Positions 7,875 to 16,427 of a DNA stretch of 64,000 nt are shown here, piece after piece. The DNA lies in the NCBI RefSeq assembly GCF_000744815.1, contig NZ_JQMQ01000005.1, positions 6,157,801 to 6,221,800 of the forward strand, in the 5' to 3' direction. The DNA comes from Phaeacidiphilus oryzae TH49 (GTDB lineage: Bacteria; Actinomycetota; Actinomycetes; Streptomycetales; Streptomycetaceae). A program made the position numbers and the translations under genes. Positions within the stretch are counted from its first letter, which is position 1; each line of letters begins with the position of its first letter. The notes beneath the pieces were generated by a model. It worked only from the letters and a program-made list of their open reading frames with translations, made no database searches and had not been told where the DNA came from.

Positions 7875-8681
7875 ATGCCAATGACGCCGATGACGCCGAC
7901 GCCGCACCCCGTGGACTACAGCAGGCTCTTCCGCCTCGACGGCCGCCGGATCGCCGTGGTCGGCGGCGGCAGCGGGATCGGCCGGGAGGCCGCCCGCGCC
8001 CTCGCCGCCCAGGGTGCCGACGTGCTGGTCGCCGACCGCGACCAGGACGCCGCCTGCGAGACCGCCGAGCTGGCCGGCCCCACCGCCACCGCCCAGCGCC
8101 TGGACGTCCTCGACCCGGACGCGGTCCGGGAGGCCGCCGAGGGGTGGGGCGTCCTGGACGGCCTGGTGGTCACCGCCGGCGTCAACGTCCGCAAGCGGAT
8201 AGCGGACTACACCCTCGCCGAGTTCGACCGGGTGATCGGCCTCAACCTCCGCGCCATGCTGGTCCTCACCCAGAGCGTCGCCCCCCGGATGGCCGCGGCC
8301 GGCCGCGGCAGCGTGGTCGGCGTCGCCTCGATGCGGGCCTTCCAGGTCGAGCCGGGGCAGAGCGCGTACGCCGCCTCCAAGGCCGGTCTCGTGCAGTTCC
8401 TGCGCACGGCCGCGGCCGAGTGGGGCGCGGAGGGGGTGCGCTTCAACGCGATCGCGCCGGGCGTGGTGCGCACCCCGCTGACCGACCAGATCGCCGCCGA
8501 CAAGGACTGGTACGAGGCCTACGCGCAGGCCAGCGCGCTGCGCCGGTGGGCGGGGGCGGAGGAGATCGCGGGTGCGGTGGTCTACCTTGTCTCCGACGCG
8601 TCGACCTTCACCACCGGAAGCGTCCTCACCGTGGACGGCGGCTGGACGGCCGTCGACGGGCGGTACGACCCGGTGCTCTGA
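7875..8681 (+). CDS. Short-chain dehydrogenase/reductase (SDR)
   Basis: 268 residues with the classical SDR set: cofactor loop GGGSGIG near residue 36, an Asp after the second strand (VADRD) indicating NAD(H) preference, VVTAGVN in place of NNAG, catalytic Ser in VASM, and YAASK with catalytic Tyr and Lys. The end motif LTVDGGWTAVDG is typical of polyol/sugar-type SDRs. ATG 7875 follows GGAG by 9 bases. The 148 bp between the M20 stop and this start shows no terminator, so it should be in the same transcript. It probably oxidises or reduces a hydroxyl of the compound handled by the operon. Confidence 0.8.
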   Translation: MPMTPMTPTPHPVDYSRLFRLDGRRIAVVGGGSGIGREAARALAAQGADVLVADRDQDAACETAELAGPTATAQRLDVLDPDAVREAAEGWGVLDGLVVTAGVNVRKRIADYTLAEFDRVIGLNLRAMLVLTQSVAPRMAAAGRGSVVGVASMRAFQVEPGQSAYAASKAGLVQFLRTAAAEWGAEGVRFNAIAPGVVRTPLTDQIAADKDWYEAYAQASALRRWAGAEEIAGAVVYLVSDASTFTTGSVLTVDGGWTAVDGRYDPVL

Positions 8682-8768
8682 CGGCTGACCCGCCGTCAGC
8701 GCCCCGCCCAGCCCCAGCCCCAGCCCCAGCAGTAGCCGTACGACCGCGACGAGGAGCCGAACAGCCAG

Positions 8769-9194
8769 ATGGCCGATGACCGGACCGGAACGGGCGGCGG
8801 CGGTGGCGGCCGGCCCGCCGCCATCGCAGTGGACGAGCTGCCGCAGGTGTCCGGGCCGCGCCCGGCGCTGTGGCTGCTCCTCCTCCCCGTGCTGCTGTAC
8901 TGCCTGGCCCCGCTGGTGGCCAACCGGATCCAGCCGCGGATCCTCGGGATCCCGTTCCTGCTGGCCTACATCATCGCCGTCACCGTCGTGACCCCGCTGG
9001 TGATCTGGCTGGTCAGCCGGCTGGACCCGGTGTTCCGGGCGGGCGCGGCCGAGCCGGTGCCGGCGGACGCGCCGGCCGGCCCCGCCGATCCCGAGGGCCC
9101 AGCCGGGCCGACCGGCCCGACCGGCCCCATCGGCCCCATCGGCCCCGAGGGCCCAGCCGGCCCCGCCGACCCGAATCGGAGCGACCACCAGTGA
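8769..9194 (+). CDS. DUF3311 small membrane protein with collagen-like tail
   Basis: 141 residues. Two membrane helices (about residues 34-52 and 62-82) with LLLPVLLYCLAPLVANRIQ and LAYIIAVTVVTPLVIWL identify the DUF3311 family, whose members commonly sit directly before an SSS-family symporter and are thought to be its small partner, as here. After residue 100 there is an unusual run of Gly-Pro-X triplets (GPAGPTGPTGPIGPIGPEG), a short collagen-like repeat not usual for the family. ATG 8769 has GAGGAG upstream, and its stop overlaps the GTG of the symporter gene. Confidence 0.78.
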   Translation: MADDRTGTGGGGGGRPAAIAVDELPQVSGPRPALWLLLLPVLLYCLAPLVANRIQPRILGIPFLLAYIIAVTVVTPLVIWLVSRLDPVFRAGAAEPVPADAPAGPADPEGPAGPTGPTGPIGPIGPEGPAGPADPNRSDHQ

Positions 9195-10738
9195 CCGGCA
9201 AGGCCGCTCTGGCCACCACCGTCTTCGGCATCGCGATGGTCGTCACCGTCGTCCTCGGCGTGCTCTCCTCCCGTGGCCGCCGCCGCACCCTCGCCGAGTG
9301 GTCGGTCTCCGGCCGCAGCCTCGGCGTGGTCTTCGTCTGGCTGCTGATGGCGGGCGAGAGCTACACCTCCTTCTCCTTCCTCGGCACCGCCGGCTGGACC
9401 TACCAGTTCGGTGTGCCGATCCTCTACCTGGTCGCCTACCTGGGCGCCGGCTACGCCATCTCGTATCTGGTCGGCCCGGCGATCTGGACCTACGCCGCCC
9501 GGCACGAGCTGATCTCCATCGCCGACATGGCCGAACACCGCTTCCGCTCCCGGGCGGTGGGCGTCTCGGTCGCCGTGGTCGGCGCCGTCTTCCTGGTGCC
9601 GTACATCCAGGTGCAGATCCAGGGGATGGGCGCGGTGGTCTCCGCGATGACCTACGGCAGCGTGGACCTCAAGGTGTCGGCGGTCGTCTCGTTCGTCGTC
9701 GCCGAGATCTTCATCCTGGTCTCCGGGCTGCGCGGCACGGCCTGGGTGTCGGTCCTCAAGGACGTGCTGGTGATCTTCTCGGTGGTCTTCCTCGCCGTAT
9801 ACGTCCCGGTGCACTTCTTCGGCGGGATCGGCGCGTTGACGGACCGGCTGGTCAGCCAGAAGTCCGAATGGCTGACCTTCCCCGGGCACACCTCGGCCGG
9901 CCACGGCGCCGCCTGGTTCATCTCCACGGTGCTGCTCAACGGCGTCACCATCGCGGTCTTCCCGACCACGGTCACCGGCAACTTCTCCGCGCGCAACCCC
10001 AACACCCTGCGCCGGAACGCGATCCTGCTGCCCTGGTACCAGCTGCTGCTCTTCATCCCGATGATGATCGGCGCCGCCGCGCTCTTCGTCCTGCCGCAGC
10101 TGGGCAACCCGGATCTGGCCCTCTTCGCCCTGGTCACCAAGGCCCTGCCGGCGCCGGTGGTGGCGGTGATCGGAGTGGCCGGCGCGCTCTCCGCGATCGT
10201 GCCGATGTCGCTGTTCATGCTCGCCATCGGCAACCTCTGCGGGCGCACCCTGCTCGGCGGCGGCAACGGCGCCGACCCGCGCTCGGCCCGGGCCCGCGGC
10301 CTGGGCCGGGCCTCGGACGATGGGGGTCAGACCTCGGACGACCGGGGCCGGGCCTCGGACGACCGGGTGAAGCGGCTCTCCCAACTGGTCTGCCTGCTGG
10401 CCGGGGTGATCGCGCTGGCCGGCGCGCTGTGGAAGCCGGAGACGCTGGTCCAGCTCTCGGTGCTCTCCTACGAGGGCATCGCCCAGCTCCTGCCGCCCGT
10501 CCTGCTCGCCCTCTTCTGGCGGCGGATGACCGCTTCCGCCGCGATCGCCGGACTGGCCGTGGGCACCGGTGTCATGATCGGGCTGTACACATCGGGGAAC
10601 GATCCGTTCCACGGTGTCAATGGCGGGATCATCGCCCTGGCCGCCAACCTGCTGGTGGTGGCGGCGGTGACGTACGCCACCGGCGGCCGCAGGACCGCCA
10701 GGAACGCAAGCCCGGCAGTGGAGTTGAAGCAGCCTTGA
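9191..10738 (+). CDS. Sodium:solute symporter (SSS family)
   Basis: 515 residues with about 13 hydrophobic segments. EWSVSGRSLGVVFVWLLMAG at the N-terminus and YTSFSFLGTAGWTYQFG (about residues 58-74) are hallmark regions of SSS permeases of the mctC/panF/putP group, and ISIADMAEHRF is the usual TM3-4 loop. It overlaps the DUF3311 partner by GTGA. A cytoplasmic loop around residues 368-392 contains three 6-residue repeats (GRASDD, GQTSDD, GRASDD), coded by imperfect 24-bp DNA repeats at about 10305-10370. The solute is probably an organic acid or amide feeding the flanking hydrolases, but it is not fixed by sequence. Confidence 0.85.
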   Translation: MTGKAALATTVFGIAMVVTVVLGVLSSRGRRRTLAEWSVSGRSLGVVFVWLLMAGESYTSFSFLGTAGWTYQFGVPILYLVAYLGAGYAISYLVGPAIWTYAARHELISIADMAEHRFRSRAVGVSVAVVGAVFLVPYIQVQIQGMGAVVSAMTYGSVDLKVSAVVSFVVAEIFILVSGLRGTAWVSVLKDVLVIFSVVFLAVYVPVHFFGGIGALTDRLVSQKSEWLTFPGHTSAGHGAAWFISTVLLNGVTIAVFPTTVTGNFSARNPNTLRRNAILLPWYQLLLFIPMMIGAAALFVLPQLGNPDLALFALVTKALPAPVVAVIGVAGALSAIVPMSLFMLAIGNLCGRTLLGGGNGADPRSARARGLGRASDDGGQTSDDRGRASDDRVKRLSQLVCLLAGVIALAGALWKPETLVQLSVLSYEGIAQLLPPVLLALFWRRMTASAAIAGLAVGTGVMIGLYTSGNDPFHGVNGGIIALAANLLVVAAVTYATGGRRTARNASPAVELKQP

Positions 10739-13095
10739 GCAACCGAGCCCTGAGTGACGGAGCCCTGAGCGACGGAGCCGCGCCGACCGACACCCTGACC
10801 GTCCCCGGCCTGGACGCCCCCGTCGAGATCCTGATCGACGAATGGGGAGTACCGCACCTGTACGCGGAGAGCGCCGACGACCTCTGGCTGGCCCAGGGCT
10901 TCAACGCGGCCCGCGACCGGCTCTTCCAGATCGACCTGTGGCGGAGGCGCGGTCTCGGCCTCCTCTCCGAGGTGCTCGGCCCGCAGTACGCGGCGCACGA
11001 CCGGGCCGCCCGGCTCTTCCTCTACCGCGGGGACATGGCCGAGGAGTGGTCCGCGTACGGCCCGGACACCCGGCGGATCACCGCCGCGTTCACCGCGGGC
11101 GTCAACGCCTACGTCGACCTGGCCCGCGGCCAGGAGGCGTACCGCCCGCCCGAGTTCGACCTCCTCGGCTATCAGCCCGCGCACTGGGACCCCTCGGACG
11201 TCGCCCGGATCCGCAGCCACGGCCTGGTCGCCAACCTGGAGGACGAGGTGGCCCGCGCCCTCACCCTCCGCGACTTCGGCGAGCACGGGCCCGCGGTGGA
11301 GGACCTCCGCAAGACCCGCGAGCCCGGCCCGCACACCATCCGGATCCCGGACGGCCTCGACCTCTCCGTCATCCCGGACGACGTCCTGGACGTCTACCGG
11401 CTGGCCACCGTCCCGCCGTGGGTCGCCTCGACGCCCGCCTCCCGCCTGGACGGCAGCAACAACTGGGTGCTGGCGGGGGAGCGGACGGCCACCGGCCGGC
11501 CCCTGCTGGCCAACGACCCGCACCGCGCGGTCGCCCTCCCCGGCCTGCGGTACATCGCCCATCTGTCCGCCCCTGGCATCGATGTCATCGGCGCCGGGGA
11601 GCCGCTCCTCCCCGGCCTCTCCATCGGCCACAACGGCCATCTGGCGTTCGGCTTCACCATCTTCCCGATCGACCAGGAGGACCTCTACGTCTACCGGACC
11701 CACCCGGACGACCCCGGGAAGTACTGGTACGACGGCCGCTGGGAGGAGATGACCACCGTCGAGGAGACGATCCCGGTCGCCGGCGGCGAGCCGGTCACCA
11801 CCCTGCTCCGCTTCACCCGCCACGGCCCGGTCATCCGCGAACTCCCGGAGCGGAACGCCGCCTTCGCGGTCCGAGCGGCCTGGCTGGAGCCCGGCATGGC
11901 CCCGTACCTGGGCTCCACCTCGTATCTGGCGGCCCGCACCCCGGACGAGTTCACCGCCGCCCTGGAACGCTGGGGCGCGCCCGGCGAGAACCAGGTCTAC
12001 GCGTCCCCCGACGGCACCATCGGCTGGCGCCCGGCCGGCCGCGTCCCCAACCGGCCGGGCTGGGACGGCACCCTGCCGGTCCCCGGCGACGGCAGCCACG
12101 AGTGGGACGGCCACCACCTGGTCTCCTCCCTCCCGCAGGTCCGCGACCCCGAGCAGGGCTGGTTCGCCACCGCCAACGAGTGCAACCTCCCCGCCGACTA
12201 CCCCAACGCCGACCGCACGGTCACCTACGACTGGTACGCCCCCTACCGCCACCGCCGGATCGCCGAGGCGCTCTCGGCCCGCACGGACTGGAACGTCGAC
12301 GACTGCGTCCGCCTCCAGACCGACTACACCTCGCTGCCGGCCCGCGAGATCGTCGCCCACCTCGTCGGGCAGAAGCTGACGATCGGTCAGGACCCGGCGG
12401 TGGACGAGGCGTTGGGCCTCCTTGACGACTGGGACGCGGTGCTCGCCGCCGACTCGGCCGCCGCCGTCCTCTTCGAGGTCTGGTACCGCCGCCACCTCCG
12501 CCCGGCGCTGCGCCGGGCCGCGCTGGCGGAACTCGGCCTGCCCCGGGACCGGATCGCCACCGCGCTCCGCCGGCTCCTCCCCACCGGCACCCCGTCCGCG
12601 GACACCGCCGACGCCAGGACCGACCTCCGCCTCCTCCCGCTCGCCACCGCCGACCTGCTGCGGGACACCCTGGCCGCCGCGATCGCGGACCTGGAGGAGC
12701 TCCTCGGCTCCGACCGGGAGCGCTGGCGCTGGGGCAAGCTCCACCACGCCCGCCTCACCCACCCGTTCGCGGGACGGCTGGGCCCGGAAGCCGCCGACTG
12801 GGCCCTCCTCGGCCCGCTGCCCCGAGGCGGCAGCGGCGACACCCCGGGCGCGGCGGCCTACGCGGGCACCGACTTCCGCCAGACCGGCGGCGCCACCTTC
12901 CGGATGGTCGTCGACGTCGGTGACTGGGACAACTCCGTCGCCATGAACTCCCCCGGCCAGTCCGGCGATCCGCGTTCCCCCCACTACCAGGACCTCTTCC
13001 GCCCCTGGGCCGCCGACGGCTCCTTCCCCCTCCTCTACAGCCGCCGCCGGATCGAACAGCACACCACGGCCCGGCTGCTGCTGAGGCCGGCGTAG
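10735..13095 (+). CDS. Penicillin-acylase-family Ntn hydrolase (S45)
   Basis: 786 residues with both chains of an S45 acylase. The alpha part starts with VEILIDEWGVPHLYAESADD and AQGFNAARDRLFQIDLWRRR, the standard opening. The beta chain should start at the Ser of LDGSNNWVLAGERTATGRP (near residue 238), the autocatalytic nucleophile; LLANDPHRAVALPGLRY follows as in the family. No secretion signal is evident, so it is probably cytoplasmic and acts on compounds brought in by the symporter. The likely start is TTG 10735, overlapping the symporter stop; the first codons carry a 15-bp duplication (ALSDGALSDGA). Substrates of the family include beta-lactam side chains, acyl-homoserine lactones and other N-acyl compounds. 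Which applies here is unknown. Confidence 0.83.
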   Translation: MSNRALSDGALSDGAAPTDTLTVPGLDAPVEILIDEWGVPHLYAESADDLWLAQGFNAARDRLFQIDLWRRRGLGLLSEVLGPQYAAHDRAARLFLYRGDMAEEWSAYGPDTRRITAAFTAGVNAYVDLARGQEAYRPPEFDLLGYQPAHWDPSDVARIRSHGLVANLEDEVARALTLRDFGEHGPAVEDLRKTREPGPHTIRIPDGLDLSVIPDDVLDVYRLATVPPWVASTPASRLDGSNNWVLAGERTATGRPLLANDPHRAVALPGLRYIAHLSAPGIDVIGAGEPLLPGLSIGHNGHLAFGFTIFPIDQEDLYVYRTHPDDPGKYWYDGRWEEMTTVEETIPVAGGEPVTTLLRFTRHGPVIRELPERNAAFAVRAAWLEPGMAPYLGSTSYLAARTPDEFTAALERWGAPGENQVYASPDGTIGWRPAGRVPNRPGWDGTLPVPGDGSHEWDGHHLVSSLPQVRDPEQGWFATANECNLPADYPNADRTVTYDWYAPYRHRRIAEALSARTDWNVDDCVRLQTDYTSLPAREIVAHLVGQKLTIGQDPAVDEALGLLDDWDAVLAADSAAAVLFEVWYRRHLRPALRRAALAELGLPRDRIATALRRLLPTGTPSADTADARTDLRLLPLATADLLRDTLAAAIADLEELLGSDRERWRWGKLHHARLTHPFAGRLGPEAADWALLGPLPRGGSGDTPGAAAYAGTDFRQTGGATFRMVVDVGDWDNSVAMNSPGQSGDPRSPHYQDLFRPWAADGSFPLLYSRRRIEQHTTARLLLRPA

Positions 13096-13100
13096 CAACG

Positions 13101-13131
13101 GGCGGGGACCGGCTCAGGAGGTCGCCCCGCC
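13101..13131. terminator. Bidirectional terminator between convergent genes
   Basis: GGCGGGGACC (13101-13110) pairs with GGT-cg-CCCCGCC (13120-13131) around a short loop, between the acylase stop and the convergent S4-domain gene. Only 65 bp separates the two genes. Confidence 0.5.
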
Positions 13132-13160
13132 GCCCCCCTTGGGAGTGGCGGCGGCCGGGC

Positions 13161-13571
13161 TCAGTGCCCCCGGCGGTCGCGGGCGCCGAAGAGGCGTTCG
13201 ATGTCCCGGCGGTCGCGCTTGGTGGGGCGGCCGAGGCCGCGGTCGCGGACGGGCAGCGGCACGGCCGCGGCCGGCTCGCGCTTGGGCGGCGGCGGGGAGT
13301 TGTCCTCGTAGCACTTCTCGGCGACCGGCGCGCCGACCCGCTTGCGGATGGGGTCCTTGACCACGACCACCCGCTCCCACTCGGTGAGGCGGACCCGCAC
13401 CTCGTCCCCCGGCCTGACGTTGTGGGCCGGCTTGACCCGCACCCCGTTGACCTTCACATGGCCGCCCCGGCACGCCGCCGAGGCCGCCGAGCGGGTCTTC
13501 GCCAGCCGCACCGACCAGATCCAGGTGTCAACCCGCACCGGGGCCTGGCCTTGGCTCCCGTTCTCGTTCAT
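13161..13571 (-). CDS. S4-domain RNA-binding protein, Hsp15-like
   Basis: 136 residues. The S4 fold is at the start: VRVDTWIWSVRLAKTRSAAS, RGGHVKVNGVRVKPAHNVRPG and DEVRVRL, the standard S4 order. A basic tail follows with PTKRDRRDIERLFG near the end, as in Hsp15/YrfH, which binds stalled 50S subunits carrying nascent chains. ATG 13571 is taken; longer frames run into the AraC gene. It lies 11 bp downstream of the AraC regulator on the same strand, probably by chance. Confidence 0.82.
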   Translation of the reverse strand: MNENGSQGQAPVRVDTWIWSVRLAKTRSAASAACRGGHVKVNGVRVKPAHNVRPGDEVRVRLTEWERVVVVKDPIRKRVGAPVAEKCYEDNSPPPPKREPAAAVPLPVRDRGLGRPTKRDRRDIERLFGARDRRGH

Positions 13572-13582
13572 GGTCCAGCAGC

Positions 13583-14527
13583 CTACCGACCGCCCCGCGC
13601 CCGGCCGCCGGCGATCGCCCGGAACTCCGCCGGGGTCCGCCCGTCCGGGTCCCGGCGGCGGAAGAACTTGGTGAAGTCGCTGGCGTCCCGGAAGCCCAGG
13701 TCCGCCGCGATCGCCAGCACCGGGGTGGAGGTGTGCACCAGCTGCCGCTTGGCCTCCAGCACCACCCGGGCGTCGATGTACTCCTTCGCCGGATGCCCGG
13801 TCGCCGCCAGGCAGGCCCGGGTCAGCGTCCGCACGCTGTAGCCCAGCGCCCGCGCGTAGTCCTCGACCCGCCGGGTCCGCGCGAAGTCCCGCTCCACCGC
13901 CTGGTGGAAGCGGACGAAGGTGGCGTAGCCGCCGTCCGCCGCCGTCGCGTCCGTCGGCAGCCCCTCTCCGCCGTGCGCCAGCCGCAGCACCAGCGCGGAC
14001 AGCAGCGACCGCAGCACCTCGATGTGCACCGGGAGCGGAAGCGAGGCCAGATCGTCGAACTCGTCGGTGAGATGGCGCAGCGCCAGCTCCACCGCCGCCC
14101 GCTGCCGGCCCTCCGGGCGCAGCGGCCGCTGGTCGTACGGCGGCGCGGCACGCAGCGCCGCGATGGCGGGGGAGTCGATGAAGCCCGGCATCCAGATCAC
14201 CACGGTGCCGGCCGACGCGCCGAGCCCCGCCTCGAACTGGTGGACCTGGCCCGGCCGGATCCAGAGCCATTCGCCCGGCCGCAGCCGCTGCTCGGCGAAG
14301 TCGACCGTCAGCCGCAGCTCGCCCTCCCGGACCAGCAGCAGCTGCGGGAAGGCCGCCCGGTGCGGGGCGCCGCCCTCCAGCTCGCCCAGGCCGCGGTCGC
14401 GGCCCCGGCGGCGCAGCTCGGCGAAGTCCAGCAGGTCCATCCCGATCGAGGCGGTGAACCCCGGCCGGTACGCCAGCTCCGCGATCCCGCCGTCCTCCGC
14501 TGCGGAGAACTGTCCGATTCTTCCCAT
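13583..14527 (-). CDS. AraC-family transcriptional regulator
   Basis: 314 residues. An N-terminal cupin-like sensing domain (FPQLLLVREGELRLTVDF and LRPGEWLWIRPGQVHQFE, about residues 70-115) is followed by a C-terminal double helix-turn-helix: YARALGYSVRTLTRACLAATG (first HTH) and PVLAIAADLGFRDASDFTKF (second HTH, AraC signature). The gene is divergent from vdcC with 98 bp between the starts, so it most likely senses a hydroxybenzoate-type acid and activates the decarboxylase genes. Start ATG 14527 is chosen for the GGGGA upstream and the lack of coding style before it. Confidence 0.83.
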   Translation of the reverse strand: MGRIGQFSAAEDGGIAELAYRPGFTASIGMDLLDFAELRRRGRDRGLGELEGGAPHRAAFPQLLLVREGELRLTVDFAEQRLRPGEWLWIRPGQVHQFEAGLGASAGTVVIWMPGFIDSPAIAALRAAPPYDQRPLRPEGRQRAAVELALRHLTDEFDDLASLPLPVHIEVLRSLLSALVLRLAHGGEGLPTDATAADGGYATFVRFHQAVERDFARTRRVEDYARALGYSVRTLTRACLAATGHPAKEYIDARVVLEAKRQLVHTSTPVLAIAADLGFRDASDFTKFFRRRDPDGRTPAEFRAIAGGRARGGR

Positions 14528-14625
14528 GGCGAGTCCCCAGCGTACGCAGGTCGGTGAAGCTTCCGCTCCTAGCGTGGCCGGTAGAGCCCATCCGGGCCAC
14601 CCGGCCACCGCAAGGAGTCTGTGCC

Positions 14626-16068
14626 ATGCCCTACGACGATCTCCGCGGTTTCCTCGCCGCGCTGGAGAAGGAGGGCCAGCTCCTCCGGATCCCCGACCAG
14701 GTGCTGCCAGAACCGGACATCGCCGCCGCGGCCAACGCCGCCGCCCGGCTCGGCGACAACGCCCCGGCGCTGTGGTTCGACGACGTCAAGGGCTTCGGCG
14801 GCCCCGGCGCCGCGCGGATCGCGATGAACGTCCACGGCTCCTGGGCCAACCACGCCCTCGCCCTCGGCCTGCCCAAGACCACCTCCACCCGCGAGCAGGT
14901 GGAGGAGTTCGCCCGGCGCTGGGACGCCTTCCCGGTGGCCCCGGAGCGCCGCCCGGACGCGCCCTGGGCCGAGAACTCGGTCTCGCGGGAGGACGAGGGG
15001 GGCGTCAACCTCTTCGACGTCCTCCCGCTCTTCCGCCTCAACGACGGCGACGGCGGCTTCTACCTGGACAAGGCGGCGGTGGTCTCCCGCGACCCCGAGG
15101 ACCCGGACCACTTCGGCAAGCAGAACGTCGGCACCTACCGGATCGAGGTGATCGGCCGCGACCGCCTCGCCTTCCAGCCGGTGCCGGTGCACGACATCGC
15201 CATCCACCTCCGCAAGGCCGAGGAGGCCGGCGAGGACCTGCCGATCGCGATCACCCTCGGCAACGAGCCGGTGATCTCCATCGTGGCCGGCATGCCGATG
15301 GGCTACGACCAGTCCGAGTACGAGATGGCGGGCGCGCTGCGCGGCGCGCCGGCGCCGATCGCCACCGCGCCGCTCACCGGCTTCGACGTGCCGTGGGGCT
15401 CGGAGGTGGTGATCGAGGGCGTGATCGAGTCGCGGAAGCGCCAGATCGAGGGCCCGTTCGGCGAGTTCACCGGCCACTACAGCGGCGGCCGGCGGATGCC
15501 GGTGGTCCGCGTGGACCGGATCTCGTACCGCACCGACCCGGTCTTCGAGTCGCTCTACCTGGGCATGCCCTGGACCGAGGTGGACTACCTGGTCGGCCCG
15601 AACACCTGCGTCCCGCTGCTGAAGCAGCTCCGGGCGGAGTTCCCGGAGGTGCAGGCGGTCAACGCGATGTACACCCACGGGCTGCTGGCGATCATCTCCA
15701 CGAAGCAGCGGTACGGCGGCTTCGCCAAGGCGGTCGGCATGCGGGCGATGACCACCCCGCACGGGCTCGGCTACCTGAAGACGGTGATCGTGGTCGACGA
15801 GGACGTGGACCCGTTCAACCTGCCGCAGGTGATGTGGGCGGTGTCGGCGAAGGTGAACCCGGCGGGGGACCTCGTCAACATCCCCAACCTCCATGTGGTC
15901 GAGCTCGACCCGAGCTCCTCGCCGGCCGGCGTCACCAACAAGCTGATCATCGACGCCACGACGCCGGTCAGCCCCGACGACCGGGGCAACTTCGCCACCC
16001 CGACCCGGGACCTCCCGGAGACCGCCGAGTGGCTCACCCGCCTCCAGACCCTCCTCGCCGCCCGCTGA
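14626..16068 (+). CDS. vdcC: UbiD-family hydroxyarylic acid decarboxylase, large subunit
   Basis: 480 residues of the UbiD family, which removes carboxylate from aromatic acids with prenylated FMN. DLRGFLAALEKEGQLLRI is the canonical start. A metal/cofactor segment appears around FGEFTGHYSGG (near residue 282), and NAMYTHGLLAIISTKQRYGG with VDEDVDPFNLPQVMWAVS near the end are hallmarks of the non-oxidative vanillate/4-hydroxybenzoate decarboxylases (VdcC/ShdC/BsdC). AAGGAG (14612-14617) precedes ATG 14626. The small VdcD-like gene follows. The flavin prenyltransferase VdcB/UbiX, usually in the same operon, is not here, so prenyl-FMN must come from another locus. Confidence 0.88.
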   Translation: MPYDDLRGFLAALEKEGQLLRIPDQVLPEPDIAAAANAAARLGDNAPALWFDDVKGFGGPGAARIAMNVHGSWANHALALGLPKTTSTREQVEEFARRWDAFPVAPERRPDAPWAENSVSREDEGGVNLFDVLPLFRLNDGDGGFYLDKAAVVSRDPEDPDHFGKQNVGTYRIEVIGRDRLAFQPVPVHDIAIHLRKAEEAGEDLPIAITLGNEPVISIVAGMPMGYDQSEYEMAGALRGAPAPIATAPLTGFDVPWGSEVVIEGVIESRKRQIEGPFGEFTGHYSGGRRMPVVRVDRISYRTDPVFESLYLGMPWTEVDYLVGPNTCVPLLKQLRAEFPEVQAVNAMYTHGLLAIISTKQRYGGFAKAVGMRAMTTPHGLGYLKTVIVVDEDVDPFNLPQVMWAVSAKVNPAGDLVNIPNLHVVELDPSSSPAGVTNKLIIDATTPVSPDDRGNFATPTRDLPETAEWLTRLQTLLAAR

Positions 16069-16123
16069 CCGCCGCCCGCTGACCGCCGGTCCTGACTGCT
16101 GGACCGCTGACAGGAGCCCCACC

Positions 16124-16366
16124 ATGTCCCCGCAGCCCTGCTGCCCCCGCTGCGCCCACACCGCCGTCGACCTCCTCCACGCGTCGCCCGTCCCCGGCGT
16201 CTGGGAGGTGCTGCAGTGCGCCCGCTGCCTCTACGCCTGGCGCACCACCGAACCGGAGCGCCGCACCAGCCGCGAGGCCTACCCGGAGGCCTTCCGGCTG
16301 ACCCCGCAGATGATCGCCGACGCGCCCGAGGTTCCGGCCGTCCCCCCGTTGCGCCCCCGCGCCTGA
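16124..16366 (+). CDS. vdcD: Non-oxidative hydroxyarylic acid decarboxylase subunit D
   Basis: 80 residues matching the small D subunit of the VdcBCD/BsdBCD decarboxylases. It has a zinc-ribbon-like pattern CCPRCAHTAVDLLHASPVPG with CARCLYAWRTTEPERR and a conserved AYPEAFRLT segment, then the PEVPAVPPL end. Its exact role is unclear, but it is needed for full activity in characterised systems. It lies 55 bp after vdcC, with CAGGAG about 9 bases before the ATG. A strong hairpin follows the stop. Confidence 0.88.
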   Translation: MSPQPCCPRCAHTAVDLLHASPVPGVWEVLQCARCLYAWRTTEPERRTSREAYPEAFRLTPQMIADAPEVPAVPPLRPRA

Positions 16367-16392
16367 CATCCTGATCCCGCGTCACCGAGCCA

Positions 16393-16427
16393 ACGGCCCC
16401 GCCCGTCCTGTCACCTGGCGGGGCCGT
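16393..16427 (+). terminator. Strong hairpin terminator after vdcD
   Basis: ACGGCCCCGCC (16393-16403) pairs perfectly over 11 bp with GGCGGGGCCGT (16417-16427) with a 13-base loop, 26 bp after the vdcD stop. There is no U-run, as is usual in Streptomyces. Confidence 0.75.

Noticed and set aside
10735-13095. Antibiotic biosynthesis cluster around the penicillin-acylase gene
   Set aside because: No NRPS, PKS, transport or resistance genes nearby; the neighbours are catabolic and uptake genes.
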